Positions 33,788 through 42,538 are shown, counted from the stretch's first letter. The stretch is 64,000 nucleotides of DNA from Paenisporosarcina macmurdoensis (GCF_042658845.1 NZ_JBHSRI010000018.1:124001-188000), one strand, 5' to 3'. Notes: a model not told the origin generated them from the sequence alone. Translations and numbers: made by a program.

Positions 33788-33800
33788 ACGGATTTTTTTA
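33754..33800 (+). terminator. Terminator of recO
   Basis: AAATCCGTCTAC (33754-33765) pairs perfectly with GTAGACGGATTT (33784-33795), T7. A small inner stem TCTCC/GGAG extends it. Confidence 0.93.
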
Positions 33801-33899
33801 GGCTCTGTTAAGTATTACGTTAGATTACCAATGTTTGCTCAACTTGACTAATCGTATGCAAAAGAAGGGGATGTTTAATAAGTCACTAATATAAAATAA

Positions 33900-34010
33900 A
33901 TGGGGAGGAATGTAACGGTTTCTGTTTACGAGTACACTAAATTACCACACCAATTCGCAGTCCAATTCAGTGCGGACTATACTTTTTTGTTGATTTGTAG
34001 GGGGTTTTAA
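33900..34010 (+). other. Short ORF of unknown status
   Basis: 36 codons, MGRNVTVSVYEYTKLPHQF and on to LLICRGF, with no good SD ahead of its ATG. The residue mix looks protein-like, so it may be a small gene or the remains of a longer one. Not recognised. Confidence 0.3.
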
Positions 34011-34038
34011 ACCTAATTGAGTGTAAATTAGAACCCCC
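34000..34038. repeat. Inverted repeat GGGGGTT ... AACCCCC
   Basis: GGGGGTT (34000-34006) / AACCCCC (34032-34038) with inner CTAATT/AATTAG; no clear T tract. Sits between two short ORFs. Confidence 0.6.
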
Positions 34039-34068
34039 TTAAATAGATTAATAGGAGTTATTGTCATT

Positions 34069-34281
34069 GTGCGAATTCGAATGTTAATTTTGATGCTAAT
34101 AGAGGTTTTAATTGTAAGAAGTTTAATGGATATTTATGTTAAATTAAAAAGAAAACTAAATGAACTAACGCGGCAGGTTAGTTCGATTACAATTTATATA
34201 AACACCACCTTTAGAGTTCCATCCGATACAAAACTTTGGGAAGGTTCACAAAAAAGAAACAAACCTATTCTAAGAAGTTAA
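34069..34281 (+). CDS. Hypothetical small membrane protein
   Basis: 70 residues from GTG 34069, preceded by AGGAG about 11 nt upstream. An N-terminal hydrophobic helix (MLILMLIEVLIVRSLM) is followed by a basic amphipathic stretch (VKLKRKLNELTRQV). No family recognised. Lies in the accessory island, away from any operon. May be a real small gene or a chance ORF. Confidence 0.4.
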   Translation: MRIRMLILMLIEVLIVRSLMDIYVKLKRKLNELTRQVSSITIYINTTFRVPSDTKLWEGSQKRNKPILRS

Positions 34282-34306
34282 ATCTCATTAGTAGTGCCTT
34301 CGAGGT

Positions 34307-34560
34307 GGTACATTTATAGTTGAATTGGCAACGTGTCCAATAGAAGGTGTAACAATGAATTGCGGAGTAAAAATCCCACCTAACAAAGTTTCTGCTCATC
34401 ATCTAAACAATCGATTTAGATTAGGAGCAAAATCAGTAGATGAAGATGGTTTGATTTTGAAAATGCAAAAACAGAAGACGATTTTGAGGATATAGCTTCA
34501 AGTGTTGTGGGTTTATTAAATACATCAAACCGTTTATGGATTTCTATGTTATTGAATTAA
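34307..34560 (+). pseudogene. Frameshifted small gene, family unknown
   Basis: Reads VELATCPIEGVTMNCGVKIPP ... RFRLGAKSVDEDGLI in one frame (ATG at 34355). It then continues in another as FENAKTEDDFEDIASSVVG and ends SNRLWISMLLN at 34560. The switch is near 34455 at GATTTTGAAAATGC. Both halves are coherent protein, so a single-base indel in an originally intact gene of 70-85 codons is the simplest reading. Confidence 0.55.
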
Positions 34561-34610
34561 CCATTTGTTAGTTGAACAATATAACAAGTTAAAGGAGAAT
34601 TAGAATTTAT

Positions 34611-35273
34611 ATGCTGGAATATATAGGGTTAGATGACTCACCTATTTTAAGCCAAATACCGAATCAATTTAGATCAGCAGCTTTTCTTCTCCATCCATTT
34701 GTTCATATGCCTGATGGGTGGGAAAAAAGGAAACGGGAAAGACCTTTTCAACACATCTATCCAAGCGACGAAGAAATATTAAACATTGGCAAACCAATTC
34801 CGTGGAATCATATCAGTCAGCAAAGCGGCTTAACCTTGCACGAGGTAGGAATAGCACTACACGATCATCGAGATAATAGACCTGATTTAACGAATCAACT
34901 TCTCGTCTGCTTTGATACTGATTTATACTTCCCTATGGAAGACAAGCTCTCGGTATTTTTACTAAATGATATCTCGAAGGTCCTTGGTTCCAATGGAGCT
35001 GATTTTGTATTATACTCTGAACCGATTGATGGCAGAAAAGGTAGGTTGAAAATAGAGGAAATAAAACCAGAAGAGGTGTCAGATTTAACACCTTCGGTAA
35101 TTATGCTTATGGATGAAAACCTCGAGTTCGCTTTTATAAGTGAATATGATACCTACACTACGTTATTCTTAACGAAAGATGATAATATTGCTGAAATTAT
35201 ACGAAGGATGAATTGGGAAGCGATCATTTGTGATAATAAAACAACTCCTACTTGGTTTTTACAAAAAAGTTAG
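34611..35273 (+). CDS. Hypothetical protein, possibly DUF2711 family
   Basis: 220 residues from ATG 34611, SD AAGGAG (34591-34596). Soluble, no membrane segment. It opens with SPILSQIPNQFRSAAFLLHPF and PDGWEKRKRE and ends DNKTTPTWFLQKS. This resembles, from memory, DUF2711 proteins of Bacillus species; the assignment is tentative. Neighbours are a frameshifted gene and short ORFs, so it is accessory. Confidence 0.55.
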   Translation: MLEYIGLDDSPILSQIPNQFRSAAFLLHPFVHMPDGWEKRKRERPFQHIYPSDEEILNIGKPIPWNHISQQSGLTLHEVGIALHDHRDNRPDLTNQLLVCFDTDLYFPMEDKLSVFLLNDISKVLGSNGADFVLYSEPIDGRKGRLKIEEIKPEEVSDLTPSVIMLMDENLEFAFISEYDTYTTLFLTKDDNIAEIIRRMNWEAIICDNKTTPTWFLQKS

Positions 35274-35319
35274 TTGTATTATTTCTTAAGCTATTTTGTT
35301 TGGAGTCTAGGTATTCGTA

Positions 35320-35392
35320 TTTTCAAAGAACAATGTCTTAGTTCAAACAATTTCCTTTTTAAGCTAACGGGTTTAGTTCAACAATGTCCTAT
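35320..35392. repeat. Degenerate short repeats (TTAGTTCAA-CAAT)
   Basis: TCAAAGAACAATGTC, TTAGTTCAAACAATTTCC and TTTAGTTCAACAATGTCC recur within 70 nt, spaced irregularly (20 and 35 nt). Similar in look to array A, but not on a clean 21-bp period. Confidence 0.4.
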
Positions 35393-35398
35393 AAGTAA

Positions 35399-35432
35399 AA
35401 GGCTTGGAGCCATATGTCTCCAAGCCTTTTCT
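35399..35432 (+). terminator. Terminator downstream of the DUF2711-like gene
   Basis: AAGGCTTGGAG (35399-35409) / CTCCAAGCCTT (35418-35428), then TTCT. Confidence 0.85.
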
Positions 35433-35609
35433 GTGCTAAGTTGCTTTCCAAACAGCTTACGAATCTTAATGAGAATTTAAATGCTAAAAGCACGGTTAAT
35501 TCGATGGTTGTCTTTCAAATGTGAACCCGTTAATAAAAATGAGTCTTTTTATTTGCACTACATTCGAACACTGTAAACAGTAATAATTATCTGTTTTGCA
35601 TCTGATTAA

Positions 35610-35755
35610 GGAGTGGAAAACGGCGACTCCAGCGGGAATAGCATGAGCTGAAGACCCCGCAGACAACAAGTTGTGCATTTTTTTGCACAACTTGTTTGCT
35701 CGTCGAGGAGGCTGAGGCCATGCCCGCGGAAAGCGTCCGTTTGGAACGGAAATCT
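35610..35755 (+). repeat. Modular palindromic intergenic element, copy 3
   Basis: GAGTGGAAAACGGCGACTCC, AGCGGGAATAGCATGAGCTG, GAGGAGGCTGAGGCCATGCC and CGCGGAAAGCGTCCG occur in the same order as in copy 2. At the place where copy 2 has its nested module, this copy has a different perfect 13-bp hairpin (AACAAGTTGTGCA / TGCACAACTTGTT, 35665-35696). Confidence 0.85.
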
Positions 35756-35770
35756 ACCTCTATTAAATAT

Positions 35771-35820
35771 AAAAAAGAACTGCCCCTTAGTCATATTTCA
35801 TGACTTTTAGGACAGCTCCT
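35771..35820 (-). terminator. Terminator of glyS
   Basis: On the minus strand, GGAGCTGTCC pairs with GGGGCAGTTC around an inner AGTCAT/ATGACT stem, followed by T6. Confidence 0.8.
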
Positions 35821-35885
35821 TCCTTCATAAATTTATAGACGTGCTGAGCGCCTGAAGCACTCAGTAGCTTCAAAACTTTAATAAA

Positions 35886-37268
35886 TTAAAATTCTAAGTG
35901 TTTTTCAATGTAAGCTTTAACATCAACGATTGGCATACGTGTTTGTTGCATAGAATCGCGGTGACGTACTGTTACTTGACCGTCTTCTACTGAATCAAAG
36001 TCATACGTAATACAGAAAGGTGTACCAATTTCATCTTGGCGACGGTAACGTTTACCGATCGATTGAGAATCATCATAATCCACCATGAACGATTTGCTTA
36101 AATCAGCAAATACTTCGTTAGCACCTTCAGCTAATTTTTTAGATAAAGGCAAAATCGCTGCTTTTACAGGAGCTAAAGCTGGGTGGAAGCGTAAAACGGT
36201 GCGTTTATCATCGCCTTCAAGAGCTTCTTCTGCGTAAGCATCACACAAGAATGCAAGTGTAACTCGGTCAGCGCCTAGTGAAGGTTCAATACAGAAAGGC
36301 ACATAGCGTTCGTTTGTTATAGGATCGATGTAATTAAAATCTTCACCTGAATGTTCCATATGTCGTTTTAAATCGAAGTCCGTACGATCTGCAATGCCCC
36401 ATAACTCGCCCCAACCGAATGGGAATTTATATTCTACATCTGTTGTAGCAGAAGCGTAGTGAGACAGTTCTTCAACGTCGTGATCACGCAAACGGATATT
36501 ATCTTCAGTTAAACCTAGGTTTAATAACCAATTCTTACAATAATCGCGCCAGTAAGCGAACCATTCTAAGTCTTCACCTGGTTTACAGAAGAACTCAAGT
36601 TCCATTTGCTCAAATTCGCGCGTACGGAAAGTAAAGTTACCTGGTGTAATTTCATTTCTAAAACTTTTACCAATTTGTGCGATACCAAAAGGCATTTTTT
36701 TACGCATTGAGCGCTGAACATTTTTGAAGTTAACAAAAATCCCTTGTGCTGTTTCAGGACGTAAGTAAATATCATTTGATGAAGCTTCCGTAACACCTTG
36801 AGAGGTTTTAAACATCAAATTAAATTGACGAATGTCTGTATAGTCCTGTGCTCCGCAATCCGGGCAAGTAATCGTATGTTCTTTAATTAGTTCTTCCATT
36901 TTTTCAAATGGAAGGCCATCAACGATTAGCTCAATTCCTTTTGCGTCAAGAGCATCTTCAATTAATTTATCGGCACGATGACGTGCTTTACATTTTTTAC
37001 AGTCAATCATTGGGTCATTAAAGTTCCCGATATGACCAGAAGCAGACCATACTTTAGGGTTCATTAAGATGGCAGCATCTATTCCCACATTGTATGGAGA
37101 TTCTTGAACGAATTTGCGCCACCATGCTTTTTTAATATTGTTCTTAAGTTCGATTCCTAGTGGGCCATAATCCCATGTGTTGGCTAAGCCACCGTAAATA
37201 TCAGAGCCAGGAAAAACAAAACCTCTGTGTTTCGCTAAACTAACTACTTTTTCCATTGTAATTGTCAT
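35886..37268 (-). CDS. glyS: Glycyl-tRNA synthetase, single-chain (alpha2) type
   Basis: 460 residues from the ATG at 37268 (SD GGAGGG). Class II motifs: GLANTWDYGPLGIELKNNIK, FRNEITP (motif 2, in KSFRNEITPGNFTFR), and SLGADRVTLAFL (motif 3). CPDCG zinc knuckle. Attaches glycine to tRNA-Gly. B. subtilis uses the two-subunit glyQ/glyS form at this place; here the eukaryote/archaea-like alpha2 enzyme stands in. Its mRNA leader is a T-box. Confidence 0.96.
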   Translation of the reverse strand: MTITMEKVVSLAKHRGFVFPGSDIYGGLANTWDYGPLGIELKNNIKKAWWRKFVQESPYNVGIDAAILMNPKVWSASGHIGNFNDPMIDCKKCKARHRADKLIEDALDAKGIELIVDGLPFEKMEELIKEHTITCPDCGAQDYTDIRQFNLMFKTSQGVTEASSNDIYLRPETAQGIFVNFKNVQRSMRKKMPFGIAQIGKSFRNEITPGNFTFRTREFEQMELEFFCKPGEDLEWFAYWRDYCKNWLLNLGLTEDNIRLRDHDVEELSHYASATTDVEYKFPFGWGELWGIADRTDFDLKRHMEHSGEDFNYIDPITNERYVPFCIEPSLGADRVTLAFLCDAYAEEALEGDDKRTVLRFHPALAPVKAAILPLSKKLAEGANEVFADLSKSFMVDYDDSQSIGKRYRRQDEIGTPFCITYDFDSVEDGQVTVRHRDSMQQTRMPIVDVKAYIEKHLEF

Positions 37269-37280
37269 AAAAATCCCTCC

Positions 37281-37495
37281 AAAATAAAAATAGCACTCGT
37301 CCCCGGACAATTAATGTCCGGGGACGAGTGCATTATACCCGCGGTTCCACCCCAGTTGATTGCACAAACTTCTGCAATCCACTTTCATAAATCATGACTC
37401 CAGGACGCCTTTTCATGTCCGATGCAGACTTTCACTATCTCTGCTCGCTTCAGTGAACATTACTTATTTTCCTATCTTCGTCTATATAATTGAGT
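37281..37495 (-). promoter_or_regulatory. T-box riboswitch (tRNA-Gly) of glyS
   Basis: On the minus strand the T-box core TGGAACCGCGG (37349-37339) precedes the terminator GCACTCGTCCCCGGACA / TGTCCGGGGACGAGTGC (37331-37293) with a T-rich tail. A candidate glycine specifier GGC is at 37409-37407 in the Stem I region. Uncharged tRNA-Gly should stabilise the antiterminator and let transcription into glyS. A -10-like TATGAT lies further upstream. Confidence 0.92.
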
Positions 37496-37602
37496 ACATC
37501 ATAGCATAATCATTTAAAAAGTGCTACTCAGGCTAGACACTAGATAACAAGTCTTAAATAGTATATAATATTTAACATTGAGTATAACACATTTTTGAGG
37601 CG

Positions 37603-38241
37603 GTGAGTCCGATCGAACTCAACAAACGTCAAGAGGAAATTTTGGTAATTGTTAAAGGAAATGGTCCGATTACGGGAGAGCAAATTGCAGAACGATTGCA
37701 TTTAACAAGATCTACACTACGACCGGATTTAGCGATTTTAACGATGGCTGGATTCCTAGATGCAAGACCACGTGTAGGATATTTCTATTCAGGTAAAAAA
37801 ACAGGTCAAGCTGTCACGGATAGCATGATGAATATGAAGGTAAGAGACTTTCAATCGATCCCCGTCGTAGTAGCGGAAGATATGACGGTTTACGATGCAA
37901 TTTGTCATATGTTTTTAGAAGATGTAGGCACTTTGTTTGTTGTTGATAAAAATGCGTATTTAACAGGCGTATTATCAAGGAAAGATTTACTTCGTACGAG
38001 CTTAGGTCAACAAGACTTGAATAAAATTCCTGTTCATATTATTATGACCCGGATGCCAAATATAACGTTTTGTTTCAAACATGATTCATTGCTTCATGCT
38101 GCGAAGAAGTTGATAGATAAACAAATAGATGCTTTACCGATAGTGAAAGAACATCCAGATGGATTTGAAGTTATAGGTAGACTGACGAAAACTAACATTA
38201 CAGGTGCTTTTCTATCATTAGCTGAAAATCACGATTTGTGA
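37603..38241 (+). CDS. ccpN: Gluconeogenesis repressor CcpN (HTH-CBS)
   Basis: 212 residues; begins SPIELNKRQEEILVIVKGNGP. An N-terminal HTH (GEQIAERLHLTRSTLRPDLAIL) and a CBS-domain pair (from about residue 80). Represses gluconeogenic gapB and pckA in B. subtilis. GTG start with SD GAGG unusually close. Paired with the ppsR-like gene. Confidence 0.94.
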   Translation: MSPIELNKRQEEILVIVKGNGPITGEQIAERLHLTRSTLRPDLAILTMAGFLDARPRVGYFYSGKKTGQAVTDSMMNMKVRDFQSIPVVVAEDMTVYDAICHMFLEDVGTLFVVDKNAYLTGVLSRKDLLRTSLGQQDLNKIPVHIIMTRMPNITFCFKHDSLLHAAKKLIDKQIDALPIVKEHPDGFEVIGRLTKTNITGAFLSLAENHDL

Positions 38242-38253
38242 GGTGATAAAACC

Positions 38254-39057
38254 ATGAAAAAACTGCATATATTTATTGTTTCCGATTCAGTAGGAGAAAC
38301 AGGAGAATTAGTTGCGAGAGCAGCAGTTAGCCAGTTTAGACCTGGTTTACAAGACACATCATTAAAACGCTTTCCACATATAGAAACGATTGATCATGTA
38401 ATTGAAATCGTGTACTTAGCAAAAATGCAACATGCTATGATTTTATTTACACTCGTTCAAAAAAATATGCGAGCGACGTTAAAAAAAGAATGTGCAAAAC
38501 ATGGTGTTCGGTACATTGATCTAATGGGTCCATTAATGGATTCGCTTGAAGAAGAATTAAATGAGGTTCCATTTGAAGAACCAGGTCTTGTGCGAAAACT
38601 TGATGACGATTATTTTAAAAAAATCGAAGCTATCGAGTTTGCAGTAAAATATGACGATGGACGTGATCCACGAGGGTTACTACTGGCGGATATCGTCTTA
38701 ATAGGGGTATCGCGTACGTCGAAAACCCCAATGTCTCAATATCTAGCGCACAAACGCTATAAAGTGGCAAATGTCCCACTGGTACCAGAAGTAGAGCCAC
38801 CGGAAGAGTTATTTTTAGTAGATCCTGCAAAATGTTTTGGTCTCGTTATTTCTCCGGATAAGCTAAATTCCATTAGAAAAGAACGCTTAATTGCTTTAGG
38901 ATTAAATGATGATGCGAGCTATGCAAAATTAGAGCGTATAAAACAAGAAATCGTGCATTTTGACAAAATTGTTGAACGCATTGGTTGTCAAGTCATTGAT
39001 GTAACGAATCGCGCTGTAGAAGAAACAGCAAATGTGATTTTAAACAAAATCCAGTAA
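38254..39057 (+). CDS. yqfL: Pyruvate,phosphate dikinase / PEP synthase regulatory protein
   Basis: 267 residues of the DUF299 kinase/pyrophosphorylase family. N-terminal VSDSVGETGE and a P-loop-like GVSRTSKTPMSQYLAHK. Family members phosphorylate and dephosphorylate PPDK or PEP synthase. Operon with ccpN (12-nt gap), as in B. subtilis where YqfL modulates CcpN. Confidence 0.92.
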   Translation: MKKLHIFIVSDSVGETGELVARAAVSQFRPGLQDTSLKRFPHIETIDHVIEIVYLAKMQHAMILFTLVQKNMRATLKKECAKHGVRYIDLMGPLMDSLEEELNEVPFEEPGLVRKLDDDYFKKIEAIEFAVKYDDGRDPRGLLLADIVLIGVSRTSKTPMSQYLAHKRYKVANVPLVPEVEPPEELFLVDPAKCFGLVISPDKLNSIRKERLIALGLNDDASYAKLERIKQEIVHFDKIVERIGCQVIDVTNRAVEETANVILNKIQ

Positions 39058-39060
39058 GTG

Positions 39061-39094
39061 AAAAACCATCCCGTCGTTGGGAAGGTTTTTTCTT
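39061..39094 (+). terminator. Terminator of ccpN-yqfL
   Basis: AAAACCaTCCC / GGGAaGGTTTT stem with T-rich tail. Confidence 0.8.
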
Positions 39095-39126
39095 TTGAAA
39101 AGGTAATTATTTTGTAGATATTTTTC

Positions 39127-39143
39127 TGAAAACGTTTTATAAT
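39127..39143 (+). promoter_or_regulatory. cre-like site over the probable dnaG -10
   Basis: TGAAAACGTTTTAT (39127-39140) matches the CcpA cre consensus TGWAARCGYTWWCW except at the C, and overlaps TATAAT (39138-39143). The -35 is not clear. Confidence 0.4.
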
Positions 39144-39274
39144 GAAAATTTGTGGTAAAAATATTCAATAAGAGTTGTCATTTCTCAAGTTTTTAAATTC
39201 TTTGTCGAAACTTGCAGGATTTTCTTCAACTATCTCGAATTCAATATATAGCCTATAAAGATGGTGATGACTAC

Positions 39275-41086
39275 GTGCAACGAATTCCTGAAGAAACAAT
39301 TGAACACATTCGCACAAGTAATGATGTAGTGGATGTCATTAGTGAATATGTTCAGTTGACAAAACGTGGACGCAACTGGTTTGGTCTTTGTCCATTTCAT
39401 AGTGAACAGTCTCCATCTTTTTCTGTATCTCAAGACAAGCAGATTTTTCATTGTTTTGGATGTGGCGCTGGAGGAAATGCCATTACTTTTGTAATGGATA
39501 TCGACAATCTTTCTTTCCAAGAAGCTGTCAGTAAGTTGGGTTCACGTGTGGGTGTTGATATCGATATTGAACCACAAACTGGTGAAACCACCATGATTTC
39601 AAAAGAAGAAACGCGAATGAAAGAAGCACACACATTTGCGATGAATTATTATCACCACTTGCTACTAAATACCGAAGAAGGAGAAAAAGGCCTTCATTAT
39701 TTAGAAGAAAGAGGATTTTCCCGTGAGCTTATTGAACAATATAGAATTGGCTGGTCTCTTCCTAATTGGGATGCATTAACTACTTTACTTGAACGTAAAG
39801 GATTTAATTTAGCTGAAATGGCTCAGAGTGGACTGGTTATCCAAAAAGAAAATAAAAATGAATACTTTGATCGATTCAGAGAACGGATTATGTTTCCAGT
39901 TCGAGATGAAGCGGGGAATGTCATTGCATTTTCTGGGCGAGTATTGAATAAAGACACGCAAGATGCTAAGTATATGAATAGTCCTGAATCTCCCATTTTT
40001 CAAAAGAGCAAAGTTCTATACAATCTAGATGTTTCTCGACCGATTATTCGGAAAAAACATAAAGTGATTGTCATGGAAGGATTTATGGATGTTATAGCAG
40101 CGGCAAAAGCGGGTATCATGAATACTGTAGCCACAATGGGTACTGCACTCACAAAAGAACATATTAATAAGTTGAAACGTTTAACTGATTCAGTCACTAT
40201 TTGTTATGATGGAGATTCTGCAGGTTTTGACGCTGCTAAACGAGCTGCACAGCTTTTAGTACAAGTTAAAATGAAAACCGAAATTGCGCTGTTACCCGAT
40301 CAGATGGACCCTGATGACTTTGTTCAAAAAAATGGGGCTGAGGCCTTTGAAAAACAGATCATTGACCGTCCACATGCATATTTAGCCTTTATGATGATGG
40401 TAGCAAGACGTAACAAGAATTTTCAATTTGAAAATGATACGTTACAATATGTGCAAGAAGTTCTCGAACATTTTGTAGGAAATTCTTCACCTGTTGAACG
40501 AGATTTATATATTCGGCAATTAGCAAAAGAAACCAATATTTCTGAAGAGGCGATTTATCAACAATTCAGAAAAATTGAAGGTAAAACAATCAAGCAAAAC
40601 TCGAGACAACAAGCTCCATCAGTTGCACAAAACCTGCCTGTCAGTAAAAAGCTGGTACAAGCAATTGATAGGGCAGAAAAATTGTTGCTCGCCCATATGT
40701 TATACGAAGTTGATATTGTCGATCGATTACATCAAGAGCATGGCCTTCACGTATTCATCCACGATTCATATGAAGCGATATTTGTTCGTCTCATAGGTTT
40801 CTACGACACATATCCTCAAGCAGATACACATCGTTTTCTAGAAATTTTAGAAGACACAGATTTACGTAAGTTGGTAATGGAAGCAACGTTAACAGAACGA
40901 GACCCGGAACACGCACGTGAAGAAGTCTCAGACTGTTTACGACAAATAAATAAACACAGAATTGAGCTTCAAATTCAAATCAAAATGCACGAGTCGAAAG
41001 AAGCAGAAAGAATGCAGGATATGACGAGTGCTTTAGCGTTAGCAAAACAAATAATCGAATTAAAGAAATCGTTATCAACGATGTAA
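39275..41086 (+). CDS. dnaG: DNA primase
   Basis: 603 residues from GTG 39275; the open frame extends to 39212, but homologous proteins start at xRIPEETIEHIR. CHC2 zinc finger (CPFHSEQSPSFSVS ... HCFGCGAGG), TOPRIM domain (VIVMEGFMDVIAAAKAG ... CYDGDSAGFDAAKRAA), and C-terminal helicase-binding domain. Makes RNA primers. Operon with sigA (macromolecular synthesis operon). Confidence 0.95.
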   Translation: MQRIPEETIEHIRTSNDVVDVISEYVQLTKRGRNWFGLCPFHSEQSPSFSVSQDKQIFHCFGCGAGGNAITFVMDIDNLSFQEAVSKLGSRVGVDIDIEPQTGETTMISKEETRMKEAHTFAMNYYHHLLLNTEEGEKGLHYLEERGFSRELIEQYRIGWSLPNWDALTTLLERKGFNLAEMAQSGLVIQKENKNEYFDRFRERIMFPVRDEAGNVIAFSGRVLNKDTQDAKYMNSPESPIFQKSKVLYNLDVSRPIIRKKHKVIVMEGFMDVIAAAKAGIMNTVATMGTALTKEHINKLKRLTDSVTICYDGDSAGFDAAKRAAQLLVQVKMKTEIALLPDQMDPDDFVQKNGAEAFEKQIIDRPHAYLAFMMMVARRNKNFQFENDTLQYVQEVLEHFVGNSSPVERDLYIRQLAKETNISEEAIYQQFRKIEGKTIKQNSRQQAPSVAQNLPVSKKLVQAIDRAEKLLLAHMLYEVDIVDRLHQEHGLHVFIHDSYEAIFVRLIGFYDTYPQADTHRFLEILEDTDLRKLVMEATLTERDPEHAREEVSDCLRQINKHRIELQIQIKMHESKEAERMQDMTSALALAKQIIELKKSLSTM

Positions 41087-41115
41087 CTTGATTGGTTTTT
41101 AAAGGAGGAAGACTT

Positions 41116-42252
41116 ATGGCGGACAAGTCTGAACGTTCAAATTCAAAAGAGGCTGAAACTGAGGTCAGATTAGAAGAAGCAAAAAAATCTCTTCTCGAGA
41201 TGGGTAAAAAAGCGGGAGAGTTAACGTTTGCTGACATAGCTGAAAAATTATCTGTATTTGTATTGGAATCCGATCAAATAGAAGAATTTATAGAACAGCT
41301 AGAAGCACAAGGTGTAGAACTAGGTCGAAAAGATGGCGATGAAGAAGACTTAGAAAAGTTAATGAAAAAAGGGCAAGAAGAAGAAACATTCGACTTAAAC
41401 GATTTAAGTGTACCACCGGGCGTTAAAATTAATGATCCTGTGCGTATGTACTTAAAAGAAATTGGTCGTGTTGACTTACTTTCTGCTGATGAAGAAATCG
41501 CACTTGCTCAACGAATTGAAGTAGGCGATGAAGAAGCGAAAAAACGTTTAGCTGAAGCAAACTTACGACTTGTTGTTAGTATTGCAAAACGCTATGTTGG
41601 ACGCGGAATGTTGTTCTTGGATTTAATTCAAGAAGGTAATATGGGGCTTATTAAAGCAGTTGAGAAATTTGATTTCCGTAAAGGATTCAAATTCAGCACC
41701 TATGCGACTTGGTGGATTCGTCAAGCGATAACTCGTGCTATTGCTGACCAAGCTCGTACAATTCGTATTCCAGTTCATATGGTGGAAACGATAAATAAAC
41801 TGATTCGAGTACAACGTCAGTTGCTGCAAGATTTAGGTCGCGAACCTTCTCCAGAAGAAATTGGAGAAGAAATGGAGTTACTAGCTGAAAAAGTGCGTGA
41901 AATCTTAAAGATTGCACAAGAGCCTGTATCACTTGAAACACCGATTGGTGAAGAAGATGATTCACACTTAGGTGACTTCATTGAAGACTCGGATGCTCAA
42001 TCTCCATCTGATCATGCTGCGTATGAACTATTAAAAGAGCAGTTAGAAGACGTTTTAGATACATTAACAGATCGGGAAGAAAATGTACTGCGCTTGCGCT
42101 TCGGTCTTGATGACGGCCGCACACGTACGTTAGAAGAAGTAGGAAAAGTATTTGGCGTAACTCGTGAACGAATTCGTCAAATTGAAGCGAAGGCTTTACG
42201 CAAATTGCGTCATCCTTCTAGAAGCAAACGTTTAAAAGACTTTTTAGAATAG
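41116..42252 (+). CDS. sigA: Primary sigma factor SigA (RpoD)
   Basis: 378 residues from ATG 41116 (SD AAAGGAGGA). Region 1.1 N-terminus, region 1.2 DPVRMYLKEIGRVDLLS, region 2 (LRLVVSIAKRYVGRGMLFLDLIQEGNMGLIKAVEKFD, partially), 2.4 FSTYATWWIRQAI, region 4.2 TLEEVGKVFGVTRERIRQIE. Housekeeping promoter recognition. A strong terminator follows. Confidence 0.98.
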   Translation: MADKSERSNSKEAETEVRLEEAKKSLLEMGKKAGELTFADIAEKLSVFVLESDQIEEFIEQLEAQGVELGRKDGDEEDLEKLMKKGQEEETFDLNDLSVPPGVKINDPVRMYLKEIGRVDLLSADEEIALAQRIEVGDEEAKKRLAEANLRLVVSIAKRYVGRGMLFLDLIQEGNMGLIKAVEKFDFRKGFKFSTYATWWIRQAITRAIADQARTIRIPVHMVETINKLIRVQRQLLQDLGREPSPEEIGEEMELLAEKVREILKIAQEPVSLETPIGEEDDSHLGDFIEDSDAQSPSDHAAYELLKEQLEDVLDTLTDREENVLRLRFGLDDGRTRTLEEVGKVFGVTRERIRQIEAKALRKLRHPSRSKRLKDFLE

Positions 42253-42260
42253 AATTAGTC

Positions 42261-42295
42261 AGAGACATTCACTTCTGTGAATGTCTCTTTTTTTA
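42261..42295 (+). terminator. Terminator of dnaG-sigA
   Basis: AGAGACATTCAC / GTGAATGTCTCT perfect stem, T7. The following 240 nt hold only the next promoter. Confidence 0.92.
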
Positions 42296-42467
42296 GAAAT
42301 AGAAGTATAAGTTTGGAGTGCCTGACACTATTCACTTTTTCACTGATGATTGTAACAAAGGCTGATAATGAATGAAGTAGAGTGTGGATAATGTAGGGTT
42401 AAAAATATTTTTTCTATCTACTTGTGAGATATTATGAGATTGCTATACGTTTAAATAAGAAAAATAG

Positions 42468-42497
42468 TTGTTAATGTGAGAATATTACCTTTATAAT
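42468..42497 (+). promoter_or_regulatory. SigA promoter of the acyl-CoA dehydrogenase gene
   Basis: TTGTTA (42468-42473), 18-bp spacer, TATAAT (42492-42497). Confidence 0.7.
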
Positions 42498-42503
42498 GAA
42501 AAT

Positions 42504-42517
42504 TGAAAGCGTTTTAT
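42504..42517 (+). promoter_or_regulatory. cre site (CcpA catabolite repression)
   Basis: TGAAAGCGTTTTAT matches TGWAARCGYTWWCW in 13 of 14 positions and covers the predicted transcription start, a repressing position. Confidence 0.7.
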
Positions 42518-42538
42518 AAATTAAAGGGGTTGAATGTA

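Noticed and set aside
34000..34038. GGGGGTT/AACCCCC hairpin as terminator
   Set aside because: No T tract on either strand; listed only as an inverted repeat.
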